Shown one piece after another: positions 35,101-46,227 of a stretch of DNA of 64,000 nucleotides. The stretch is taken from the NCBI GenBank assembly GCA_019973155.2, contig BPQB01000019.1:248001-312000 (forward strand), given 5' to 3'. Every line of letters starts with the position of its first letter. The stretch's first letter is position 1. The DNA is from Phanerochaete sordida. Taxonomy: Eukaryota; Basidiomycota; Agaricomycetes; Polyporales; Phanerochaetaceae. The notes below the pieces were generated by a model. It was not told the DNA's origin, made no database searches, and worked only from the letters and a program-made list of their open reading frames with translations. Made by a program: the position numbers and the translations under genes.

Positions 35101-36235
35101 GCGGAAGCGGGGTCTCCATAGGTGGCGGCGAGGCCATGACAGAAGCCTCTGGCTCAACCGCGCGAGCTTTGCCCTTGTCGACCTTGGGGGTGCCAGGCCC
35201 CTTCTCCTCGGCATCTGCGTCAAAGTGAACTTCGCCCTTCTGGTCCGTCGGTGCGGGCCCAGCGGGGGTAGATGAGTTCAGTCTGAACTCCTTCAGACGC
35301 GCAGTGATCCGTTCAGACATGGTCGGCTGCCGAGTCGGAGTGCGGGGCACGCGTTTGTCGCGAGGCGCAAGGCTGGGAGACGTGTATGTATCGCCGGTTG
35401 GCTGTGAGATGGGAGCGAAACGAACACTAGACGCAGGTAAGTATGTGTCGAGTTTGGCTTATGGGTGACGTACTCGTCTTCCAACTCGTCGGCCTTATGA
35501 GTCTTGTTGATGTAGGTGTTCTTCAAGGTCACGACCTGATACGTGTGAGGTAATGTCCTTAGTGTAGAAGGCCAACAGCAACATACCTCGCCTTGGGAGC
35601 GTTCATACGCGTACACGAACCCTTCCAGGAGGTTTGCGCGGCTTGAAGATAGTCTCTCCTTCGAACGAGAAATGAGAGGCGATAATTGAAGCGGGCACAC
35701 TTAACAGACCTTGTAGCCTTTCGCCCACTCTGCGAAGGGGTCCGCAATCTTCGTCTGGAGGTTGCTGGCTGCTTCCGCACGTAGCTTTCCCTGGGCTGCG
35801 GATTCCTCCTTGAGACCGCGGAAAGCAAGGTGAAGTGATGCCCCATCTTCTTGGTCGAAAGCTAGCAAGCGTGATGCTGGTGAGCTGGCACTGGTCGAGC
35901 ACACACGATTGGAGTGACGTACTAGTACCGGGTGCCGCGGCGGTAAGGGTGGCCGCAATTGCGTTCTCCGCAGCAGCTCTCGTCTACATGAGCGGGGGAT
36001 TAGCGACGACGTTTCTGGATATGCTGGAACCGAGTACGTACCCTTATGAACGCGACAATCTCTTCATTCTCGACAACGCCCTACGAGACATCCCCCGGTG
36101 AGCTTCAGCCTGTTCACGCGGCGAATCACCGCTCCGCACCTTCTCAAGCTGATTGAACAAGACCTCAAGGCCACTTCGATAGTCCTGCGTCCAGAAGGAA
36201 TTCTGGAATGTCAAAGGCAGCGTGATGACCGCCAT
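32173..36235 (-). CDS. F-BAR / DEP / RhoGAP protein (Rgd2-like)
   Basis: The start MAVITLPLTFQNSFWTQDYR opens an F-BAR (FCH) domain: GLEVLFNQLEK, ENEEIVAFIR, AAAENAIAATL, ANLLEGFVYAYERSQGE and NTYINKTHKADELEDE. A Pro-rich insert (PPPMETPLPPPRL) follows. A DEP domain comes next (VRFPLLGEYQDAFTGEEFTM, WLRENVTQFEGDL, LLRRLGELGNEYENADDAFY), then the second F-BAR half (ETADNEYRVAVRKLDRQRLG). The RhoGAP-type region carries VVFGIDLRKWADSG, WIYEVPLVAVHHLRETLN, VIASAVKLWALELDPPL and LPRIHLIVLDTLLKHL. The last exon (33339-32173) is a 388-residue Pro/Ser-rich tail with repeats of the form FKEPPPE/FREPPPE and many PPPPP runs, likely SH3 ligands. This is the yeast Rgd2-type order; such proteins bend membranes and regulate Rho/Cdc42 at growth sites and septa. 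No canonical arginine-finger motif is seen. Confidence 0.85.
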
Positions 36236-36635
36236 TCTGCTCTGTTCCTCTTCGCTGCTCCCGTGGGGCTTACGAGGGGTTGCGAAGCGAGGTGTGGACG
36301 TGCGGACGACGTTGCGTGTGCGTGTGGAGGTCGTGCAGGGGCGTGCAGGCAGACAACAGAATCAAGGCAACGTGAAGGTGAGGATATCTATAGGCTGGTT
36401 CGAGGTCGTAGGCTGTGCTGAGGTACACCGCCCGCCTGCTGCAAGTGGTCGCGAATGGATGGTGACAGACGCCCAGTCACTGAAACATCACCGCTGCCCG
36501 ACATGGTCGCCCGCTCAGGTACGCGGCGAGTCGAACACTGTCTTAGACACGAGTCCAACCCGACCAGCATTGCATTGCACGAGAGCAATTAGATGTGTGT
36601 ATATAGCCTAACGCGACAAATAATCCCCCAGGAGC

Positions 36636-38288
36636 TCAGTCGACGTCTTCCTCTAGCGAAGCACGCGCCGCTCCAGGTGTACGGAAACCTGTTCTATCCG
36701 CGCTGCCGTACTTGATTTCTGTGTCGGTCATGGTCACGGGAGTATACGCCGCTGTTGTGCCCTGAGCACTGAAGATATCTCCTCGTGCATCCGGGAAAGT
36801 TGACGTGGGCAGCTGGACTAGGTGTGGTGGCTGCCTTGTCAGGTACAGTCGCAGTAGAGCATCCTCGGCAGCCTACATGGATGGTTGAAGTCAAGTTAAA
36901 ACGCGCAGACAAAGCGAACGCACCCTATACTCCGCCATCTTCAACGAGCTTCCGAAGCCCTCTCCAAGCTGGTCAGCACCACTGTAGATGCCGACCACAT
37001 ACACTGGCGAGTTCGACAACCGACCCGTCTCGCGAAGCAATCTGGCACGGATTTAGCGGCAAATCAATCGCCAGGATCTAGCACTCGCACCTCGAGACTG
37101 GCCGTTCGCGCCCGAATTTTGCGACGGTTTCCTGCAATGCGACCTTGGGGTCGCGGAATTTGATCATACTCCTGAGGTCTACTTCGCGGCTCAGGAAGAA
37201 CCTCTGCACGAAGCGTCGCGCAGAAATCAACCCGTGGTTTTGGTAGACCAAAGCTGTCAAGGCCCTTGGCACAGACGATAGCGCGTCAGCGTGCAAGATG
37301 GCTGGCCTTGTAGGGGTATTTGGCTAAGTGAAAATCCTTGTCAGCGTAGTTCCCTAAGGCGAAAGCGTCTGAACAAGTGGAACCATCCGATACCGCGAGT
37401 GCAAGCAACAATGACAAGGTACCGTACACTGTGGACAGCGCATGAAGCGTGCTCGGAATTCCACGGCACGAGACCAAGCGAGTACTTGATCGGCGTTCCA
37501 CGCACAAGGACTGCGCGAGAGTGACCGGCACGTCCGGGTTCAACCACCATTGCCAGCACTCAATTGTAGGTGCTGAGCAAGGTGGACGACATCTAGAATG
37601 TAGTTCGCGACGTATAGTGTCTTGAACATCGACCCGGAACGAGCCTAGGAGGGTTCCGAAGAGATTTCGTCCCACCAGGAACGTTGAACAACAGGAGCCA
37701 ACCGGAAGGCGAACAAGTGTACGGACTAGAGATAGCAGCACCACGACGTGACAAAGTGACACTCACTATGCGTTTCCAGCGCAGGACCTGGCCAGCACCC
37801 ATCTCCTTCGCAATGTTCGCGCAGGTAGTCGGACCGACATACGCACTGACTGCGGCCTTCATGACGCGGGTCGGGAGATGCGGGAACGTCGAATTGACGT
37901 GTTCCGTCGCGAAGAGACCCAGGAGCGAGTTGCCAAGCGAGGCAAGGTTGGCGTTGGTCGCGGGTACCGGGTCATTCGGACGGTGCTTTGCATAGAGCGC
38001 GAGGAAGGACGGGTGTGTGCAGGCCTGCTGGACGGCCTCCGCGGGGTTGGCGAGGACCTTGGCAAGACCTATTCGATGGGCGAAGGCGGAGAGCGACGCT
38101 GGGTTCGGAGGCTGGAGGGAGGCCCATGTCTCCGCGTCGAAGAAGTTGGGCGTGTGCTCGGTTTTGGCCTTGGAGGACGAAGGCTTGAGGACGACGGCCT
38201 CCTTCGGCGGGAACGCTTTTAGATGAGAGGTGGATACGGTCGCGAGCTTCGCCGCCGTCGACGCGAGTCGTTTTTGCACATGAGCCAT
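36636..38288 (-). CDS. MRPL3: Mitochondrial large-subunit ribosomal protein mL44
   Basis: The N-terminus MAHVQKRLASTAAKLATVST looks like a mitochondrial presequence. The RNase III-like fold follows: NFFDAETWASLQPPNPASLS, AVQQACTHPSFLALYAKHRP, LASLGNSLLGLFATEHVNST and GQVLRWKRI. After a 443-nt intron (37324-37766) come PNTPTRPAILHADALSSVPR and ALTALVYQNHGLISARRFVQ. A dsRNA-binding-like C-terminal part follows (LGEGLGSSLKMAEYRAAEDA-type, then LYLTRQPPHLVQLP), ending ARASLEEDVD with TGA at 36636-36638. mL44 (yeast MrpL3) is a catalytically dead RNase III-family protein of the mitoribosome. The acidic catalytic signature of true RNase III is not seen, as expected. The long intron stands out against the usual 50-60 nt. 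Confidence 0.88.
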
Positions 38289-38644
38289 TAGCCGTCGTCG
38301 TCCGCCTCGTCGTCCGCCAGCGCGTTCTCAAAGTCCAAGTTCCCATTTTCTCGGCGTCTTGCCCGCCTCGGCAAAACCCGCGCCCGTCCGCTCCTCGTCC
38401 GCCGGCTCAAGCGCGCCCACGCGACGCGGCACACTCGGACGAAACAGAGAGGGGAGTATGTGTTTATTTAGCGATGGCTGTAGGTACAGTGATACAAGAG
38501 ACGGGGCAGATAACGGTGTGCGAAATGACAATCCAAGGAGCGAAGGACGAAAGTGAGCAAGGTGTCCGGATAGCAGGCCAAAGGTCGTAAATTCATGAGT
38601 CGTGAGCATGCAGAGCACGTATGTCAGACGGTGCAATTGACGGT

Positions 38645-39321
38645 CTATTTGCGGGTGGCTCGCCGTATGATGCTCGCGGCGACGAGCGCGCCCAGTGCCG
38701 CTACACCGCCCACAATTGCCATTCCGATGTAGCCCTCTGCCGGAAGGGTGAGATCCCGGAGCACAGCAGCGCACCGATAAACGTACCATGGGTAACCTTC
38801 TTCTCGATCAGAGTCTGCAGACTCTGCGCCTGGAGGTTCGTAGGCTCCTTCTCCATCAATAGCGCTGCGACAATGTGAGGGATGGTCAACGCAAGGGACA
38901 CGGCAATGCTCACAATTGAACTTCTTCGCTTCCTCATAATTGCCCATCTTGTAGTGACCCAACGCCAGGTAATATAGACATTCGCGTCTGCGCGTAGGCT
39001 CGGCGCGGTAGATCTCTATAGAACCCTTCAGCACTAGGCGGACTGGCTGTATGAACGGACATACCCTGCAGCAGACGTACACCCTCCACCTGATGGTCTC
39101 GGAATGGGCTCTTGACGAGACCCCACGCAAAGTTGAACTTCGTCTGGATCGTAACGTGCGACTGCTCGACTTCTCTCTCGTACTGTGTCCTCAGGACCTG
39201 CAGGGATGTACGGTGAGCTGCGCACCGCGTATGATACGAGGAGCGATTTCACTCAAACCTGAAGCTCGTCATATGAGAGAGAAACCTCTGCATCAGCAGC
39301 ATATGGTAGGTCTGTCGGCAT
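38645..39321 (-). CDS. FIS1: Mitochondrial fission 1 protein
   Basis: Five exons give about 150 residues. The start is [20 protein letters not shown] (39319-39321). Next come [20 protein letters not shown] and [20 protein letters not shown], the Fis1 TPR-like bundle, then [20 protein letters not shown] with [20 protein letters not shown], then [20 protein letters not shown]. The C-terminal anchor is [20 protein letters not shown] followed by SIIRRATRK, a tail-anchor helix with a short basic end directing it to the mitochondrial outer membrane. Fis1 recruits the dynamin Dnm1 through adaptors. Upstream, between it and the nucleoporin gene on the same strand, lies a T-rich/pyrimidine tract typical of fungal promoters. 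Confidence 0.92.
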
Positions 39322-39576
39322 TTCGATACAAGGGAGTAGAGAGTACGGTGTATGACCTTCGGGACCAGAAGCTCGCGGGGCGGGGACGGCGTCTAAGATG
39401 CCGCAACTTAGCGTGGCAAGACCCCGGCCACCTGCCACCCCGATGTGTACACCGCGGCTCCCGCGTGCAACACGCGAGCACGGAACACCCCCAGCGCATA
39501 TGTTTTTGCAACCACCATCACACGAATCACACGAGGGGTCGTCACAGCGGACAGCAGCGGAATTCATTCCTGCGTG

Positions 39577-39599
39577 AAAAAAAAAGAAAAAAAAAAAAA
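39577..39599. repeat. Poly(A)/poly(T) tract upstream of FIS1
   Basis: A9-G-A13 on the plus strand, that is a T-rich tract on the coding strand about 250 bp upstream of the FIS1 start; probably a nucleosome-depleted promoter element. Confidence 0.6.
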
Positions 39600-39649
39600 G
39601 AAAACAGATAACAGAAAAGCGAGAAAACAGACGACAGAGACGATGTAAG

Positions 39650-39692
39650 GTACAGAGACACAGAGACAGAGACAGACAGACACAGACACAAC
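39650..39692. repeat. GACA/GAGACA microsatellite
   Basis: Tandem CAGAGACAGACAGACACAGA-type units between the nucleoporin stop codon and the FIS1 promoter tract. Confidence 0.75.
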
Positions 39693-39701
39693 AGATACAT
39701 T

Positions 39702-42700
39702 TCACCGAGGCTCATCGCAGACGCTGCACTTCGCAGCGTCCGAAGCATTCTGTAGCATGCACACCTTGCATGTCCACCCGCTCGCGACCGTAGGCTGCTT
39801 CATGCCTGCCGCCGCCCAGTTGAAGCCCTGCGGGGCTGGCGCGGCAGGCTTCGCGTTTGGCCGCGGCGCGTCGCAGACTGTGCACTTTTCCGTGGCCGAG
39901 TCCGGATTCGAGAGCATGCACGTCCCGCAGCTCCACGTGCCGGCAGACGACGTCGGCGGCGCCTTCGTGCCCGCGGCAGCCCAGTCGAAGCCCTTCGCCG
40001 CGGGTACTGTCGCCTGCGCACCTGGCCGTGGAGCGTCGCACACCGTGCACTTCTCCTTGGCCGAGTCCGGATTCTGGAGCATGCAAGTAGAGCACGTCCA
40101 GACGCTACTTGAGGACGCTGGCTGAGCCTTCATCCCCGCTGCGGCGAAGTCGAACGACTTTGGTGCCGCTTTGGGTGCGGCACCTGGCCGGGGCGCGTCG
40201 CAGATCGTGCACTTCTCCGTCGCGGCGGACGGGTTCTTGAGCATGCACATCGAGCAGGTCCACTCGTCGCCAGCCGCAGCAGGCTTCTTCGCTCCCGCTA
40301 CGCCCCAGTTGAAGGCGGGGGCGGGGCTCGATACCGCCACCGGGGTAAAATCGAAGGAGTAGCTTGGTAGCTCCGAGACAGGTGTGGCTTTTGCCGCGTC
40401 GATGGCCCTCAATGTGCTCGGTCCGGCGCCGGGAGATGACATGGGAATGTCGAAAGAGTAAAGCGTGAGCTCCAGCTCGGGCAGGTCCTTCACGAAGTCC
40501 TTCACCTCAGCGACGTTGGTGGGCTGCTTTCTCGCGGGCCGCATCGCGGCGAACGGTGCGGATGTTGAGCCAATAGGTGAGGGTGGCTTGGTGGTGCTCG
40601 ACTTCTCCTGCTCCGCCTTCTCCGCCACATCCTGCATCTGCTCGTCCTTCTCAGGCTGGATACTGTAGCGCAGCTTCGATGGCGCTTTGGGCGCAGACGA
40701 CTTGGTGGGGAACACGGACTTGTGGTTGAAAGGACCTGCCGGTGCGGCGGACGAGGGGGACGTGGGAGATGGGCTGCGACGCTTGCTCTCTTCGGGCTCA
40801 ATCACCTGCGCGGGCTTGACCACAGACTCGGACTCCATGTCCTGGTCCTCGACCTCTTCGATGGAGATCGACCGCGTCGGCACTGGTGGCTTCGGGAGTG
40901 TAGGCGCCGACGGCTGTGCCGGCCCTGCGACAGAGATGAAGGCCGGTATACGCTGAACAGCGACTTTCGTCTTCTTCGCCTTCTTGGGTGGCGAGGGCTG
41001 TTCCTCGTCTGACACTTCTTCGACAACAACAGGTGGCTTTGCAGACGCCTTGCTCTGGACAGGGAATAACGCGAAACCATTCGAGGTTGTCTGGCGATCG
41101 GCAGGCCTGAGTGGCTCAGCTTTCCTTGATTCCTGGGCCAGAGCTGCTGGCTTCTGCTTCGCCAGGTCGGGAGGGGGACGTGCCCGCTTTGCGCCCTATA
41201 CGTTATGTGAGCCTATGTCGTCAGTAGCGAGAGAGCGAAGCTACCTTTGGTACTGTTGCCTCGATGATCTTGACCGGAGTCATCTCAACTTTCTGCTTCT
41301 TCTCCGCTACTTTCTTCTCAGCGGTCTTAGCCGCTTCCTCCTTCGAGCTCGACTTCCGCTTCAACGACTTCTTCTTCGGCAGTTGCTTGAGGTTGCCTGG
41401 GTAGAGCGCCTCGTACGGATTGATGAGGTCCTTCTTCTTCTCCGACGGCGTGACCTCCTTCAGGATGTCGGTTATCAGCGCGGCCGCGCGTGTTGGCCTT
41501 GGCGGGACGGTGCCTGGCGAGGTAGAATCGTGGCTCCAAGAGTTCCTCAAGGGCGATGGTACCGCCGGTGCGGTAGGCTTGGTGATGCCGGCTGTGCGAA
41601 GTCTGGGTGCTGCAGGTGGCACAAGCCCTCCGGTCTTCGAGGAAGAAACGGCTGCTTGTGGTGGTGGCGACTTCTGGGTGGTAGGTGAAGTCGATCTGCC
41701 GTTAGTGACAGTCGCCAATGGGGCGCCATTGGTAGCAGGCGCGGCTCCTGAGGTATGCTGAAAGGTAGACGCTTGTGCGTCCTCGCCCACGCGTCGCCGC
41801 TTCGCATCTGCAGTCGCCGCCTTTTCCGGTGCAAGCTTGATAGTCGGCTGCGAACGTGACGGTCCAAAGCCTGCTGATTGATACCGGTTCCGTGGACGGG
41901 CACTGCCAGCCCCTTGCCATCGGTAGACACCATTAGGGTTCTTCGTTAGCATGCGCGGCTTCTTCGCCTCGCCGTTGGTGGGCCCTGATGCGCTAGCTGT
42001 CAGTCCGCCGGAAGCAGGGCTAGGACCGCGAGTAGACGGGCTGGTAGAAAACCGGAAGGGTTCGCGCTTTTCTTCTTCTTCTACTTGCGCGCACAGCGTC
42101 AGAATAGATGAGCATTGCGAGAAAATAGACCAACGTACCTGCTGGCGCCGTGCCATCCCTATTGAGAAGCGTCATGATGCCCGCGATTTCTACAGTATTG
42201 AGCATTTGCCCCTGTCCCAGCTTGTTGTTGAGGAAAGTCGTTACAGTTTCGATGTTGTTTCTCACAGGCCCTGCTGACGGAGGAGAAGGTGACGTGGACG
42301 ATTGATTGACGGGGGGAGGGGCTGCAGAGGAGACCATAGACGTAGTTGCTGGTGCTTGGCTCGGAGGAGGCCCTCCGGGCAGCTGTGGGTACGACAGCTG
42401 AGACGTAAGCTGTGATGGCTGTCGTTCATCGCCTCGTCGTGGTGGTGGCGGTAATGGTCCTTGTCCAGCATCCATCTACGAGCGTTACTATCAGACGTCA
42501 ACGCTTAGGATCTTGCGACGAACTCACTCCATAGCCTATGTCTGCAAGGGCTTGTGCAACCGAATTGGAAGGTCCCGCTTCTGACTCCTCCATCGGCTCA
42601 TCCTCATCCAACTCGTTGGTGGTCTTGAACCAGCTGATGATACCATGCAGCATGAAGGCCTGGAGGAAGATATTGAGCGGCGTTCACGTGCTAAAATCAG

Positions 42701-42899
42701 TGACACGACTGACCAGAGACGACTTCTTGTCCTGAGAGGCGCGCGGGGGCGGGCGGGCGTAGGGGAGAGAAAACTGTATCCTGTTCGATCGCCGAGTGAG
42801 GGTTGTGCGTTCGACCATCATCGCAGGAGCTGGAGGCCGAAAGCCGTTGGTCGAGGGGGAAGGAAAAGGTGTAAGAGCGAAATTGGCAGTGGCCTTCAC
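39702..42899 (-). CDS. Nucleoporin-like protein with four RanBP2 zinc fingers (NUP153-like)
   Basis: Exon 1 starts MKATANFALTPFPSPSTNGF and ends KKSSL; a 54-nt intron leads to AFMLHGIISWFKTTNELDED. The long middle (42475-41200) is Ser/Pro/Thr- and Lys-rich with RWQGAGSARPRNRYQSAGFG and several basic patches (KKKSLKRKSSSK). The final exon (41015-39702) starts DEEQPSPPKKAKKTKV and ends with four RanBP2-type fingers of the form W-[TS]-C-x2-C-x10-C-x2-C: WTCSMCMLKNPSAATEKCTI, WTCSTCMLQNPDSAKEKCTV, WSCGTCMLSNPDSATEKCTV and WTCKVCMLQNASDAAKCSVC. Spacers are F-D/N-W-A-A-A-G repeats. RanBP2 fingers in Nup153 and Nup358 bind Ran; a nuclear-basket role is likely by analogy. The fingers sit at the extreme C-terminus. 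It is divergent with the complex I gene, 119 bp away. Confidence 0.8.
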
Positions 42900-43018
42900 G
42901 ATGCCTTGTGTTGATGTCTGTGGCGGAGTTTGCCGGCCCTAAACTCGGACCACAGCGGGCGTGCGCGCTGCTCTGAACGCTTTCCATTGTCCATTGTCCT
43001 GCTTGGCGACCTTCGACC

Positions 43019-43736
43019 ATGCCGGAGAAGATCATCAAGACCCCCTTCCCGCTCATCGACTCGGATCCCCATGCCAGCCGTGTGATGCGCTATATGCGCC
43101 CCTCAGACTACGCTATCTGGGCGGGGGCGACCGCCGCGTTCCCCGGCGCGCTCTACTTCTGGGGTATGTGCCCGCCTCGCTCGAGACCTTGGGCACCGCG
43201 AAATAACGCGACATTTGGTTCTCTCAGACATGGCCGACTCCACCAACAGCAAGCTTAGGACTTCTCTACGCTACGGCTTGCTCTTCGGTTTCGTGGGCGG
43301 CTTCCTCCTCGCGTACCAACGTTCGAGCTGTGAGCTATAACATCAATTACTCGGCAGAGCTTGGGCTGAAATGTTTGCTGCAGTCCGCTTCTGGGGCTGG
43401 ACAGAGAACAAGCGGGAAGAGAAGAGAGACATGAAGGAGCTGAGCGAGCGTGCGCGGAAAGGCCTCCCCATTTACGGCGAATCCAACGAGCCAGAGTGGG
43501 TTCAAGCAGCCGCACACCGCAATTCTGCATATTCGCAGCTTAAATTCAGTGAGTTCCCGCGTTTGTAGCTCTGCATCCAACTGACCAATGACTCTAGACG
43601 TCTTTCCAATGTATGAAACACGCTCAATGCCGTCATGTAATGTGCTAATTGCACTACTAGGTTTAACCTCGTCAACCACCCATACCACGGAGTCGACGTC
43701 TCCAAGTACTACAACAAGAAGGAGGAAGACGCATAG
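43019..43736 (+). CDS. NADH:ubiquinone oxidoreductase 21 kDa-type subunit
   Basis: Four or five short exons. MPEKIIKTPFPLIDSDPHAS and RVMRYMRPSDYAIWAGATAA are followed by a first membrane helix (FPGALYFW). After an intron come SKLRTSLRYGLLFGFVGGFL and LAYQRSS (second helix). The next exon reads FWGWTENKREEKRDMKELSE and GLPIYGESNEPEWVQAAAHR. The last is VFPMFNLVNHPYHGVDVSKY, ending KKEEDA with TAG at 43734-43736. This matches the fungal complex I 21 kDa/NUXM-type accessory subunit with two membrane helices, in the mitochondrial inner membrane. The start is the first ATG and agrees with the family N-terminus. Confidence 0.88.
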
Positions 43737-44602
43737 ACCTCTCTCTTTAGTGACTACTCTCGGAGCTCAATATATCTGCCATATGCTTGTCGGTTCGCGA
43801 TTCAGCTTCGACTCCTCATATCGAACGCCACGCAAACGACAAAATATGGTGAGAAAAGTGACGTACGCTCCTGATACGAAAGGTCAAGCGATCATGTCTG
43901 CATTGGCTGCTGGGGCGAATAGACGAATTCGTGAGCTGCTATTTGCTCCTCGCATCTCGTTCACTCACAGACTCAATCCAACATAACTCTTGACTGTACG
44001 ACTCAACCTTCAATTTACCTTGAGATATGTTGTGCGAACTTCTGCATCAATGCGCAAGTATTGTACACACAGCATCCGCCACTTTCATACCGTCCTCTCT
44101 CGAGTTCCTGGCGTCTGCCAGCGACCTGGTGGCGTTAGCCTTGGCGCCCGGAGCGTTGCCGCCCTCCGAGTCGCACATTGTTCCAAGGCACGGCGGTCAT
44201 CTGCGGACGTTTTGTTGCAGGTGCGCTCAGGTGAGACGACAGGCGCAAAGGCATGACACCAAATCATTCTAGTACCCGCTGTTTCCATGTGTGCTCTCGC
44301 TTCGGGCACGGGCTTTCCTCAGAACCATGGCCGACATGGCGCTGATGGCAATGCGGGGACTACGACTCGGTCTGCCAGGCACCCGAACCTGGGCCCTCTT
44401 GCGTGCCAACTCGCGCAGCGATTAAAAAGAAATTTGCCTCACGGAGCAGGAAACTGGCCGACGAAGCAACCGGTGCGACCATTCTCGCCCCTGAAGGCCT
44501 GATACTTTGTCTTACCGCTGGCTCGTACAGGACTGAGCGCTATGTCAGAGCTGGTATATAAGGTGGGGCAAAGAGCCCAGTGGTCGACACCATTCGTCAA
44601 AG
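43737..44602. other. Intergenic region upstream of the hydrolase array
   Basis: No gene is supported. The distal part is the promoter of the first hydrolase, with a TATA box at 44555. Confidence 0.5.
44555..44562 (+). promoter_or_regulatory. TATA box of hydrolase A
   Basis: TATATAAG, 41 bp upstream of the ATG at 44603. Confidence 0.6.
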
Positions 44603-45857
44603 ATGCCGCTCGCGCAAATCGATGACAAAGGGACGTCTATCTACTATGAAGACTCCGGCGCGCCCGACAATTATCCAACCTATTCCACCGTCGTGCTAGT
44701 GCATGGCGCTGTCGTCAACTCAGGTATGACTTTTGACAGCACCTTGAAGCTGGATCTGATAGTCTCCTTGTGCAGCGTCTTTTGCGCCCATGTTACCCCT
44801 CGCGGCGAAGCATGGTCTGCGCATCATCACCATGAACAACCGGGACTACCGTGGATCCTCGCCATACACCCCGGAAGAGCTTGCGGACTTCAGGAACCCT
44901 GACGTCGAGGTTCAAGCTTCCGCAGTGCGAAGATGGGGACGAGAGGTCGGCCAATTCCTCGCATACGTCTGCCAGACACTGCACATCCCCGCCACCGTCA
45001 ACGACGGAGCAAAGCAGGCGGGAGGCGTCACTCTGTTGACGTGGTCGCTCAGCTGCATCGCACCCTTGGCCATCCTCGGCGACGCTCGGACGCTGGGCGA
45101 CGGCCTCGCAGGCACACTCGCACCCTACTTCCGCCGGGTCATCTTGTATGGTACGTCGCGCTGCATATATGCGCCCCACACCTGCTCACTCGCCGCCCCC
45201 AGACCCGCCGGCGTCCGTGTACGGCGTGCCGCCATGGGTCGGCAGCCTCACCTCGCCGTTCGTCGACCCGACGATCCCGCCCGAGCGCAAGATGGGCGCG
45301 TTCCTCGAGTGGGTGTCTGCGCACTGCAGCACGCTCCCGCCCGGCGTGCCCATCAGCGTCGCGGCGCTCGAGGCGCACTCCAGGGCCCTCCCCCGCCCGC
45401 CGACGCTCCACACGCTCTCGCCCGAGATGCTCGAGCGCTGCCTCGACCGCGACGTCGGCCCGCGCTCGCTCGCGGGTGTCAGCGTCGTGGACCCGTCGAT
45501 CCACCAGCGGCACGTGCGCACTGCGGTGGGGGACGCGGACGCTGTGCTGCCGGGCGTCGACGTCCTGTCCCTGTGGTGCGACGGCTCGGTGTGGCTCACT
45601 ACGTGGGGCGCGAAGACGCTCGGCGACGTCGTGCAGGAGCCGGCGGAGGCAGGCAAGAAGAAGCGGAAGGTGTCGTTCCTCCGGGTTAGAGGTGCAAACC
45701 ATTTCGTGAGTCTTCATAGCCGTGCGGATCCCCGTTCGCAAGCTGAATGCATCTGGTACAGTTCCACTGCGATGAGCCGGAGAGGATGGTCCAGCTTCTT
45801 GCGGATAGCTCCAACGGCACTCTGCCCGTGGTGGACTCTGTTGCGGACATGTTGTAG
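44603..45857 (+). CDS. Alpha/beta-hydrolase paralogue A (Ser nucleophile)
   Basis: Four exons give about 370 residues. The N-terminus MPLAQIDDKGTSIYYEDSGA leads to the oxyanion-hole motif VLVHGAVVNS. Exon 2 has LRIITMNNRDYRGSSPYTPE and VRRWGREVGQFLAYVCQTL, then the nucleophile elbow LLTWSLSCIAPLAILGD (Ser at about residue 131). Exon 3 covers the cap and later strands: SVVDPSIHQRHVRTAVGDAD, VDVLSLWCDGSVW with the likely acid Asp, and RVRGANHF with the catalytic His. Exon 4 (FHCDEPERMVQLLADSSNG) is the usual helix after the His. A full Ser-Asp-His triad is therefore visible. Substrate unknown; no signal peptide, so probably cytosolic. It is first in a tandem array of seven. The intron before the last exon directly follows NHF, as in the paralogues. 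Confidence 0.88.
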
Positions 45858-46227
45858 GCACTCTGAAGGTTGACGAATTGATCGTATGCGGTTTTGAAGC
45901 GTTCATTATTTCCTCGGACTGCGTCCTCAGTTATCTGGTGGCTTATAGCCATTATCATCTAGTCCACATGCTTTCAGCATCTCGTATCACGTCTAACGGG
46001 CTCAACGCACATCAACACTAACGCTTCGCAGAGATCCCACAGGCATGTAATCCATCAAGATCGAATGTATGCACCTGTGTAAAAGGACACACGCTCACTG
46101 TGGCTCCTCCTTAGGCCCTGTGTCACGCTGTGTAAAGTGAGTTTCCTTCCGATGAGCTTGATACCGTGTCTGACCTGTCTTTAAAAGTCGCAGAAGCGAG
46201 CGAGCGGAGGAGCGTGCCACTCAGAAC

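Noticed and set aside
45139..45906. Long frames in other phases over hydrolase A (for example the minus-strand 255 codons)
   Set aside because: They reflect high GC at third positions; only the frame with WCDGSVW and RGANHF aligns with the six paralogues.
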